Origin: Flavobacteriaceae bacterium | GTDB taxonomy: Bacteria; Bacteroidota; Bacteroidia; Flavobacteriales; Flavobacteriaceae | Assembly (NCBI GenBank): GCA_013043685.1 | Contig: JABDNT010000028.1 | Location: 47,897-111,896, forward strand | Direction: 5' to 3' | Length of the DNA stretch: 64,000 nt | Shown: positions 57,497 to 64,000 of the stretch, piece after piece | How positions within the stretch are numbered: position 1 is the stretch's first letter | How the letters are laid out: the number at the start of each line of letters is the position of its first letter | Notes under the pieces: model-generated | Told to the model about the DNA's origin: nothing | Databases searched by the model: none | The model's input: only the letters and a program-made list of their open reading frames with translations | Translations under genes and position numbers: made by a program

Positions 57497-59722
57497 TTGA
57501 AAATCTGGGTAGTTACCCTTTTTTTGCTTTCATTTGACTGTTTTTCGCAACAGGTCGAACAGGATTCTGTACAACTAATTCAAAGCTATCAAATGATGGC
57601 ACGCGATGCGATTTCGAAGCAAAAATTCGATGAGGCGATCGTCCAACTCATCAATGCCAATAAGATCGCGGCCGAATTTTCGGATCGGTCTTACAAGTCC
57701 GCTCTGCAACTGGAGGTTGCAGAATTGCATTACTTCCTGGAAAATTATGTGAAAGCAGATAATGAAGCGGACCTGGCGTTGGAAAACCTGGAAAAAGAGA
57801 ACGACGAAATTCTAAAGGCACACGCTTATAATCTTAAAGGCCTAATTCTAACCCAACTGAATGAATTATCTAAAGCCGAAAACTTTTTTCGCCGCGCAGA
57901 GAATATTTACACTTCAAAAGGTACAGAGGCGCAACGTGCCTGTGTACTTCTGGGTTTAGGAGATCTTGAGCGCAAGAATGGCAAACTCACAGACGCTATC
58001 AATTATTACAATGCGACCCTGGCTGTTTTTGAAGAAAACGACATGGCATTTCAATTGGCATCAGCCTATTTGAGTAAAGCGGAAGCTTTGATCGAATTGG
58101 AAGACCCCTCCACGGAGGCTTCTATTACTGCCGCCGCGGAATCTTTGTCGGAAGCAAGAGTATTAATCGGTAAAAATGCATTCACTAAACTGGAAGTTCA
58201 GAGCTATAAGATAGCTTCCCATATTGCCTTGAAAAAAGGAGACCTGGCAGAGATCAACACCAACTTGCATTTATACGAAACTAAGAACGATTCACTCCAG
58301 CAAGCTTACCTGCAGGCCATTGCCAAAGGTGTGGAAATCGAGTCCAGTGTGAGTAGCTTGAAAGAGAAAATCGAAGAACAACAAACCAATATTGATAAGC
58401 AACAGAAATCCATCAACTTTGGTAGGATGACCACTGGATTAAGTATCGCACTAATTATCATCCTTTCGTTACTTACATTATCGTTGTACAAGAACAATAA
58501 TCTTAGAGCAAAGGCCAACGAATTGCTGCAGGATAAGAATATAGAATTGCAACTGGCCAAGGAAAAAGCGGAAAAGGCCTCACTGGCTAAAGCTCAATTC
58601 CTTTCAACCATTACACACGAACTGCGAACCCCGCTGTACGCGGTAACCGGTTTAACGCATCTTCTGCTGGAAGAAGATCCGAAACCGCATCAGAAAGAAC
58701 ATCTGAATTCACTTAAATTCTCCGGGGAGTATTTATTATCGCTTATCAACAATATCCTGGATCTCAACAAACTCGAGGCGAACAAAGTCGAGATAGAGAA
58801 AACCACTTTCTCGCTCAAGAAACGTATTAATGATGTATTGATCGCCTTGAAGAAATCCGCCGATGACCGAAAGAACAATCTGCACCTGGAGTACGATGAA
58901 ACCATCCCTGATCGCCTTGTGGGTGATCCCTTGAAGTTATCACAGATCCTCATCAATCTTATCGGTAATTCGGTAAAGTTCACTCAGAATGGTGATGTGG
59001 TTGTTCGTGTTCGAAAATTGGAAGAGAAGAATTCGAAAGTCTCCCTTCATTTCGAAATTGAAGATAACGGTGTAGGTATATCCAAGAAAAAACAAAAAAG
59101 CATTTTTGAAACGTTCTCACAGGCTTCGCTTCAGATCAACCGGAAATTTGGTGGAACCGGCCTGGGACTTTCAATCGTAAAAAACCTGCTTGAACTTATG
59201 GGCAGTAAAATAAATCTCGAGAGCCAGCTAGGAAAAGGTTCCAAGTTTTGGTTCAACATTAATTTAGATATTTCCGAAGAAGTAAAAGAAGATATTAACC
59301 CCAAAAATATTATTTACGACGTGGATTATGTAGCCCTCGAAAACAGAAAGATCCTGGTAGTTGAAGACAACAAGATAAACCAGATGATCACCCGAAAGAT
59401 CCTTGAAAAGAACAAGATGAATTGTATGGTAGCCGACAATGGAATGGATGCCATTAAATTGGTAAAAGAGAACGAGTTTGACGTGATCTTGATGGATATC
59501 CACATGCCGGGAATAAGCGGTATAGAGGCTACTCAAAAGATACGCGCGTTTAACAAGGATATTCCTATCATTGCCCTGACCGCTGTTACGATCGATGAAA
59601 ATCTCGACGATTTCTACCGTGCTGGTTTCAACGAGATCATTCCGAAGCCATTCAAGACCGAAGAATTCTTTGAGAAGATCTATCGCTCAATAAGCGACAA
59701 GACTTTTCCTGTGAACAGCTAA
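57497..59722 (+). CDS. TPR-containing hybrid histidine kinase with C-terminal receiver domain
   Basis: 741 residues from a TTG at 57497 that gives a good signal peptide (MKIWVVTLFLLSFDCFSQQ); an earlier TTG at 57467 adds ten polar residues. The sensor part (about 40-280) consists of TPR-like helix pairs (AHAYNLKGLILTQLNELSKA). A membrane helix (TTGLSIALIIILSLLTLSLY) leads to a coiled coil and HisKA with the phosphoacceptor in THELRTPLYAV (His374). HATPase motifs are NLIGNSVKFTQ, DNGVGIS and GGTGLGLSIVKNLL. The receiver (about 615-735) has VEDNKINQ and the phospho-Asp in VILMDIHMPG (Asp667). No DNA-binding output domain is seen, so a partner regulator is likely elsewhere. Confidence 0.92.
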   Translation: MKIWVVTLFLLSFDCFSQQVEQDSVQLIQSYQMMARDAISKQKFDEAIVQLINANKIAAEFSDRSYKSALQLEVAELHYFLENYVKADNEADLALENLEKENDEILKAHAYNLKGLILTQLNELSKAENFFRRAENIYTSKGTEAQRACVLLGLGDLERKNGKLTDAINYYNATLAVFEENDMAFQLASAYLSKAEALIELEDPSTEASITAAAESLSEARVLIGKNAFTKLEVQSYKIASHIALKKGDLAEINTNLHLYETKNDSLQQAYLQAIAKGVEIESSVSSLKEKIEEQQTNIDKQQKSINFGRMTTGLSIALIIILSLLTLSLYKNNNLRAKANELLQDKNIELQLAKEKAEKASLAKAQFLSTITHELRTPLYAVTGLTHLLLEEDPKPHQKEHLNSLKFSGEYLLSLINNILDLNKLEANKVEIEKTTFSLKKRINDVLIALKKSADDRKNNLHLEYDETIPDRLVGDPLKLSQILINLIGNSVKFTQNGDVVVRVRKLEEKNSKVSLHFEIEDNGVGISKKKQKSIFETFSQASLQINRKFGGTGLGLSIVKNLLELMGSKINLESQLGKGSKFWFNINLDISEEVKEDINPKNIIYDVDYVALENRKILVVEDNKINQMITRKILEKNKMNCMVADNGMDAIKLVKENEFDVILMDIHMPGISGIEATQKIRAFNKDIPIIALTAVTIDENLDDFYRAGFNEIIPKPFKTEEFFEKIYRSISDKTFPVNS

Positions 59723-59734
59723 GTATAGAGAATC

Positions 59735-60733
59735 CTATTGCAGTGCCTTTTCTATTCTTTCTTTGAAATAAGAATGCTGTTCATTTAGAATAATGGTTTT
59801 AATAGGTAAGTAGTACAAAGCGAACTTATCGATATGTGGTTGCAGCCGCATATAGTCTTTTTCGGTAGTTAGGATTATTTCCTGTTTAGAAAGTTTATTT
59901 ATATCCGAATCTGTAAAATCATGATGATCTGGATATTTCTCATGTGTAAATCGATACCCGTGCTTCTTTAGATATTCAACCAATGGCTCTGGATTGGCTA
60001 TTCCAGTTACAAGAGTGAAAGGTTTGTCGATAAGATATTTTAAAGTAAGATTTTCAGACTTTCCATAAATCATATTATCATATGCGACTTTCGAGAAGTA
60101 AAGTTTTTGATGCGGTTTTAAATTCAAACGTAATTGAATTTCCTGTTGTTTCGCATAAGGAAAACCATCAGGGCATTTTGTCACAACAACTATATCTGCC
60201 CTAGCAACCCCGGTGATTGGTTCTCGCAGCATTCCCATAGGTAGCAAATAATCATCTATGTAGAGATCGTCCCATGGGGTGAGTAAAATATTCACTTTTG
60301 CTTTTACCTTGCGGTGCTGAAACGCATCGTCTAACAGGATCAGGTCGGCTTTGGATTTTAGCTTCTCGATCCCGGTTCGCCGATCTGCACAAACAGCTAC
60401 AGTAATATTTGAAAAATTTTGTTTGAATTGAAGCGGCTCATCCCCTACCTCCCGTGCCGTGTGATCTACCTTCACTTCGAGATATCCACGGGTCTTCCTT
60501 TTGTATCCCCTGCTAAGCACAGCAACCTTATACTCATCCTTTAATAAAGTGACGAGGTAAGAGATCATCGGAGATTTACCGGTACCACCCACAGAAAGAT
60601 TCCCAACACAGATCACGGGAATTTCATATTCGGTACTTTTCAGCCAGCCCTTATCGTACATATAATTCCGCATGGCCGTTACAAAACCATAAAGGATGGC
60701 AAATGGAAATCCGAGAAAGCGGAAATATTTCAT
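59735..60733 (-). CDS. lpxK: Tetraacyldisaccharide 4'-kinase
   Basis: 332 residues. It phosphorylates lipid A disaccharide at the inner membrane. The N-terminal membrane-associated part is FRFLGFPFAILYGFVTAMRN; Walker A is VGNLSVGGTGKSPM (about 42-55); VAVLSRGYKRKTRG, LILLDDAFQHRKVK and the closing region follow the family. It converges with the histidine kinase gene (12-nt gap) and diverges from the Nif3-like gene. Confidence 0.94.
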   Translation of the reverse strand: MKYFRFLGFPFAILYGFVTAMRNYMYDKGWLKSTEYEIPVICVGNLSVGGTGKSPMISYLVTLLKDEYKVAVLSRGYKRKTRGYLEVKVDHTAREVGDEPLQFKQNFSNITVAVCADRRTGIEKLKSKADLILLDDAFQHRKVKAKVNILLTPWDDLYIDDYLLPMGMLREPITGVARADIVVVTKCPDGFPYAKQQEIQLRLNLKPHQKLYFSKVAYDNMIYGKSENLTLKYLIDKPFTLVTGIANPEPLVEYLKKHGYRFTHEKYPDHHDFTDSDINKLSKQEIILTTEKDYMRLQPHIDKFALYYLPIKTIILNEQHSYFKERIEKALQ

Positions 60734-60867
60734 TTAGGTATCTAAAGACGATTGTTATGATTGGATGGAACACCGCGTTATACAAAACGCGTCACACGCG
60801 GTTTATATTTCCAGCATTTCATAAAACGAAAGTATACTTTTTTATCTTTACCGTAAAATACAAAGGC

Positions 60868-61983
60868 ATGAAGGTTAAAGAAGTAATGGCTGCTCTGGAG
60901 GAGATCGCTCCCTTATCTTATTCCGAGGATTTCGACAATACAGGATTACTGGTGGGAGATATGCATAGAGATATCACCGGGATACTGGTTACGCTCGATA
61001 CGCTGGAGAGTGTGGTTGACGAGGCTATTTCAAATGATTGCAATTTGATCGTTAGTTTCCACCCTATCATATTCTCTGGACTGAAGAAGATCACTGGCGA
61101 AACCTACGTTGAAAAAGTGGTACAAAAAGCCATAAAGTACGATATTGCCATCTATGCCATACATACTGCCCTTGACAATGCATGGAACGGGGTGAATGCA
61201 ATGATCTGTGAAAAGATTGGTTTGAACAACCGATCCGTTTTAATCCCGCAGCGAGGCACGATACAAAAATTAGTCACTTATGTACCCACTAAGGAAGCCG
61301 ATACTGTAAGAGAAGCTTTGTTTGAAGCAGGAGCCGGTGATATTGGCAATTACAGTAATTGCAGTTTTAATACGGAAGGGAAAGGCAGTTTTAATCCAAA
61401 TGAAAATGCTAATCCAACGCTGGGAGCCCGGGGAGAGAGGCACTTCGAGGACGAAGTAAGGATAGAAGTCACTTTTCAGAAACACAGGAAAGGCAAGGTC
61501 TTACAAGCTTTATTCAATGCGCATTCCTACGAGGAGGTCGCCTACGAGGTAACCACTCTTGATAATATAAACCAGCACATAGGAATGGGAATGGTAGGAA
61601 CAATGGAGCGTACTGTTACGGAGGAAGAATTCCTTTCCCACCTGAAAAGTACTATGCAAACCGATTGCATCAGGCATTCGGAGTTAATTGGAAAACCGGT
61701 GCAAAGAGTAGCTGTATTGGGTGGAAGCGGAAGTTTTGCCATAGATACGGCAATAGCAGCAGGTGCCGATGCTTTTGTAACGGCCGATATGAAGTACCAT
61801 GATTTCTTTAAATCGGAAGGAGAAATACTACTGGCCGACATTGGACATTACGAAAGTGAGCAGTTCACAAAAGAGCTGATTCTTAATGTGCTCTCGAAAA
61901 AAATCACTAATTTTGCACCTGCCTTGCCGCAAGGCAAGCTTGTTTTATCGAAAATAAACACCAATCCAATTAGGTATTATTAG
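60868..61983 (+). CDS. Nif3-like dinuclear metal centre hexameric protein
   Basis: 371 residues from the ATG at 60868 (MKVKEVMAALEEIAPLSYSE); an open frame reaching back to 60703 adds 55 residues outside the family. Metal-ligand motifs are VSFHPIIFSGLKKI, AIHTALDNAWNGVN and the C-terminal DIGHYESEQF. The inserted PII-like middle domain (about 130-240) is the longer Nif3 form. The biochemical role is unsettled. It starts a unit with the coiled-coil protein at 61987. Confidence 0.92.
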   Translation: MKVKEVMAALEEIAPLSYSEDFDNTGLLVGDMHRDITGILVTLDTLESVVDEAISNDCNLIVSFHPIIFSGLKKITGETYVEKVVQKAIKYDIAIYAIHTALDNAWNGVNAMICEKIGLNNRSVLIPQRGTIQKLVTYVPTKEADTVREALFEAGAGDIGNYSNCSFNTEGKGSFNPNENANPTLGARGERHFEDEVRIEVTFQKHRKGKVLQALFNAHSYEEVAYEVTTLDNINQHIGMGMVGTMERTVTEEEFLSHLKSTMQTDCIRHSELIGKPVQRVAVLGGSGSFAIDTAIAAGADAFVTADMKYHDFFKSEGEILLADIGHYESEQFTKELILNVLSKKITNFAPALPQGKLVLSKINTNPIRYY

Positions 61984-61986
61984 AAT

Positions 61987-62769
61987 ATGGCAAAAAAAAC
62001 AGAAACTACTGTAGAAGAAAAGTTAAGAGCACTGTTCGACCTGCAATTGATAGATTCTCGTATTGATGAGATCCGAAATGTACGCGGGGAACTGCCCTTA
62101 GAGGTAGAAGATCTTGAAGATGAAGTAGCCGGGATGAACACCCGTATGGAGAAACTGAAGTCAGACCTCGAGGTAATTGAAACCAGTATTAAGGATAAGA
62201 AAAATCTTATTGAAGAGGCGAAATCGCTTATTAAGAAGTATACGGCTCAGCAAGATAATGTTCGAAACAACAGGGAATACAACTCCTTAAGTAAAGAGAT
62301 CGAATTCCAGGAATTGGAAATTCAGTTAGCCGAGAAACACATTAAGGAGTTCAAGGCTCAGATCGAGCAAAAAAATGTTGTGATCGATGAAACCAAGGAG
62401 CGCCTTAAAGCTCGTCAGGATCACCTGAAGCACAAACAAGGAGAACTTAACGAAATCCTTTCAGAAACTGAAAAAGAAGAAAAATCACTTCTTAAAGAGT
62501 CGGAGAAATACGAAAAGAATATTGAAGAGAGACTGGTGAAAGCCTACAAGCGTATCCGCTCGAATGTAAAGAACGGACTAGCGGTTGTGCAGGTAGAAAG
62601 AGGTGCTTCCGGAGGATCTTTCTTCACGATACCACCTCAGGTACAAATGGAGATCGCTTCACGGAAAAAGATCATTACCGATGAACACAGTGGTAGAATT
62701 CTTGTAGATCCTGAACTTGCGACTGAGGAACGCGAAAAAATGGGTAAAATATTCGCTAAAATGAAATAA
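61987..62769 (+). CDS. Coiled-coil protein of the C4 zinc-ribbon family lacking its Cys ligands
   Basis: 260 residues. Residues about 15-185 form long coiled-coil helices rich in Glu/Lys. The C-terminal part matches the zf-RING_7/C4-type zinc-ribbon family in framework (RGASGGSFFTIPPQVQMEIA ... ITDEHSGRILVDPELA), but the positions expected to be CxxC-x20-CxxC are Ser208, Ser211, Asp232 and Ser235. The fold may persist without zinc. Family function is unknown. It starts 3 nt after the Nif3-like stop, the usual Bacteroidota pairing, and ends at a terminator. Confidence 0.87.
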   Translation: MAKKTETTVEEKLRALFDLQLIDSRIDEIRNVRGELPLEVEDLEDEVAGMNTRMEKLKSDLEVIETSIKDKKNLIEEAKSLIKKYTAQQDNVRNNREYNSLSKEIEFQELEIQLAEKHIKEFKAQIEQKNVVIDETKERLKARQDHLKHKQGELNEILSETEKEEKSLLKESEKYEKNIEERLVKAYKRIRSNVKNGLAVVQVERGASGGSFFTIPPQVQMEIASRKKIITDEHSGRILVDPELATEEREKMGKIFAKMK

Positions 62770-62789
62770 CCCTTGTTTAAAATTATAAC

Positions 62790-62820
62790 AAAGCCTTCAC
62801 AACCTGTGAGGGCTTTTTTT
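62790..62820 (+). terminator. Rho-independent terminator of the Nif3-coiled coil unit
   Basis: aagccttcaca (62791-62801) pairs with tgtgagggctt (62805-62815), 11 bp with one G-T pair, loop acc, then seven T. It lies about 20 nt after the stop at 62769. Confidence 0.9.
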
Positions 62821-62834
62821 GTTACTTTTCGGGA

Positions 62835-63536
62835 ATGAAATTGAAAATAGCTATGAAAAGATTAACCACAATATTCATTACCGCCCTCTTGTTTAGCCTG
62901 CAGGGCGCCTGTCAGTCCTCCAATGAAGGAAATAAGGAAGCTGAAGCTGATGCACAGGCCAATCTCACACCGTTAGAAGTACCCGCCCAGAACGGTTTGG
63001 AGCGGGCTTATTTTGCCAGTGGATGTTTCTGGTGTGTGGAAGCTGTTTACGAAAGTGTGAAGGGCGTTAAGGAGTCCATTTCGGGTTACAGTGGCGGACA
63101 TACCGAAAATCCTACATACGAATCGAGCAATACCGGCCGTACCGGACATGCAGAAGCTGTGGAGATCATTTACGATCCTGAGGTTGTTTCATTTGCCACC
63201 CTGGTGGATGTATACTTCGGATCACAGAACGTGACCCAGGTGAATGGACAGGGACCCGACAGGGGCTCGCAATACCGTTCTATTATTTTCTACCAGAATG
63301 AGGAACAGAAAAAGATCATCGATGAGAAGGTAGCCGAACAGGAAAAGATACATGGCGAAGGGAAAGTAGCCGCCCAGATCATGCCTTTTCAGAAATTCTG
63401 GGTTGGTGAAAAGTATCATCAGGATTATGAAAAACTAAATCCAAACAACCCTTATATCCGGAATGTCTCCATTCCCAGGTTAAAACGATTTCAGAAAAAA
63501 TTCCCGCATTTGCTTAAAGAGAATGAAGAACATTAA
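62835..63536 (+). CDS. msrA: Peptide-methionine (S)-S-oxide reductase, lipoprotein form
   Basis: 233 residues. A signal with lipobox LQGAC (Cys26) suggests an envelope location, unlike cytoplasmic MsrA. The catalytic motif SGCFWCVEAVYESVKGVKES carries the nucleophile Cys64 in GCFWC. Further motifs are GYSGGHTENPTYE, GHAEAVEIIYDP, GPDRGSQYRSIIFY and EKYHQDYEKLNP. It reduces methionine sulfoxide in damaged exported proteins. An internal ATG at 62853 is a possible alternative start. It converges with a methyltransferase gene. Confidence 0.94.
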   Translation: MKLKIAMKRLTTIFITALLFSLQGACQSSNEGNKEAEADAQANLTPLEVPAQNGLERAYFASGCFWCVEAVYESVKGVKESISGYSGGHTENPTYESSNTGRTGHAEAVEIIYDPEVVSFATLVDVYFGSQNVTQVNGQGPDRGSQYRSIIFYQNEEQKKIIDEKVAEQEKIHGEGKVAAQIMPFQKFWVGEKYHQDYEKLNPNNPYIRNVSIPRLKRFQKKFPHLLKENEEH

Positions 63537-63548
63537 ATTAAGCAGTGT

Positions 63549-64000
63549 TTATAAAGCATGGTTCAATGCCTTAATCTCATAAACCAACGGATATAACCTA
63601 TCCTTTAGTGCAAACATTCCATCTTCGGTTTTCTCCAGGTCTGGAAAGATATCGTAGGGTGATTCTTCGTACTCCTTTAAATATTCGATATGCAGACCGG
63701 CCTTTATCAAGGCCGTAATCACCTCCCCCAGCCCGTGATGCCAGCCGTATTCCTTAGATGTGATTTTTGATTTAGCATCCTCGGCATAAGTGCCTTCGTA
63801 TTCTTCATAGATTGCCTCCTCTTGCTGATAGCCATAAATCATTATTGGAGGTTCTTGAAGGTAATCGAACATCCAGGCGATGGGATGAAATTCAACCATG
63901 TAAAAAGTGCCTCCGGGTTTTAATCGCTGGGCGATCATTTTTGCCCAAGGCTTCAGATGCGGGAGCCAGCCAATAACACCGTAACTGGTGAAGATTATAT
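63549..64000 (-). CDS. Class I SAM-dependent methyltransferase, C-terminal part
   Basis: The open frame continues past the right edge, so the N-terminus with the SAM-binding motif I is missing. The visible part reads IIFTSYGVIGWLPHLKPWAK, MIAQRLKPGGTFYMVEFHPI, AWMFDYLQEPP, GWHHGLGEVITALIKAGLHI and ends IKALNHAL. The LKPGG turn and the following strand are typical of class I methyltransferases. Substrate unknown. An internal ATG at 63938 is not the true start, since the similarity continues upstream of it. Confidence 0.85.
   Translation of the reverse strand, partial: IIFTSYGVIGWLPHLKPWAKMIAQRLKPGGTFYMVEFHPIAWMFDYLQEPPIMIYGYQQEEAIYEEYEGTYAEDAKSKITSKEYGWHHGLGEVITALIKAGLHIEYLKEYEESPYDIFPDLEKTEDGMFALKDRLYPLVYEIKALNHAL

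Noticed and set aside
60772-60802. Inverted repeat accgcgt/acgcggt between lpxK and the Nif3-like gene
   Set aside because: A 7-bp stem with a 17-nt loop and no T run; not distinguishable from chance.
60703-60867. 55-residue N-terminal extension of the Nif3-like protein
   Set aside because: It overlaps the lpxK start and has no similarity to the family; the ATG at 60868 gives the normal N-terminus.

Overview
The window comes from a member of the Bacteroidota, most likely a marine Flavobacteriaceae. The reasons are the type III glutamine synthetase, proteins with type IX secretion C-terminal signals, the DUF4293-rho and folP-cdaA gene pairs, a Rho with a basic Gln-rich insertion, promoter boxes of the TAnnTTTG class, weak Shine-Dalgarno sequences, frequent TTG starts and moderate-to-low GC. 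It is ordinary chromosome with short intergenic gaps. I see no insertion sequences, phage genes, CRISPR arrays or rRNA; there is one tRNA (tRNA-Arg, anticodon ACG).

Region 1 (1-13,544). After the end of a purM-like gene cut by the left edge come two complete, tandem, leftward-transcribed curli-type (type VIII secretion) operons. Cluster A (383-6870) has two curlin subunits, a CsgB-like nucleator, a CsgE with an added N-terminal domain that looks like CsgC/CsgH, CsgF, a CsgG with a C-terminal beta-barrel-like extension, and a 497-residue lipoprotein (carboxypeptidase-regulatory-like fold, FnIII, TolB-like propeller). Cluster B (7524-13044) repeats the same order with one curlin. The shared order, including the propeller lipoprotein, suggests a six-component amyloid machine in which the lipoprotein is an unrecognised partner. 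The three curlins have the same 11-residue repeat but differ at the repeat corners: arginine pairs every second repeat in one, aliphatic residues in the second, tryptophan and glycine in the third.

Region 2 (13,542-26,250). Mostly leftward: glnA (GSIII), a CaCA-family Na+/Ca2+ exchanger, a 50-residue mini-protein, apt, tRNA-Arg, a T9SS-secreted protein, a Lys-rich exported peptide, a HEIGH metalloprotease lipoprotein, clpS, prmA, tpiA, a DppB-type permease, a DoxX-thioredoxin-DUF6624 fusion and a DUF1599 protein.

Region 3 (26,299-49,448). folP-cdaA-DUF3667 (rightward) meets an ABC exporter and truA (leftward). Then come a YfcE-like phosphoesterase, DUF4293, rho, a macro-domain protein, a paralogue of the T9SS protein, an M14 peptidase lipoprotein, a Nudix hydrolase divergent from pyrE, an SRPBCC protein, birA, and the rightward run rsfS-ftsH-LUD-cdsA-psd-ACBP, which joins ribosome silencing and membrane proteolysis to phospholipid synthesis. 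valS, a DUF1573 protein and a two-lobed aspartyl protease with a PDZ domain follow.

Region 4 (49,542-64,000). aminotransferase-murB; a fasciclin lipoprotein; a compact run of Cys-rich membrane peptide, GT2 glycosyltransferase, ECF sigma factor and Nramp-related transporter; lipA-gap-hybrid histidine kinase; lpxK; a Nif3-like protein with a coiled-coil protein that has lost the Cys ligands of its zinc ribbon; an MsrA lipoprotein; and a methyltransferase cut by the right edge.

The most unusual items are the paired curli operons and their domain fusions, the arginine ladder in one curlin, and a perfect 22-bp inverted repeat across the start of the aspartyl protease gene.
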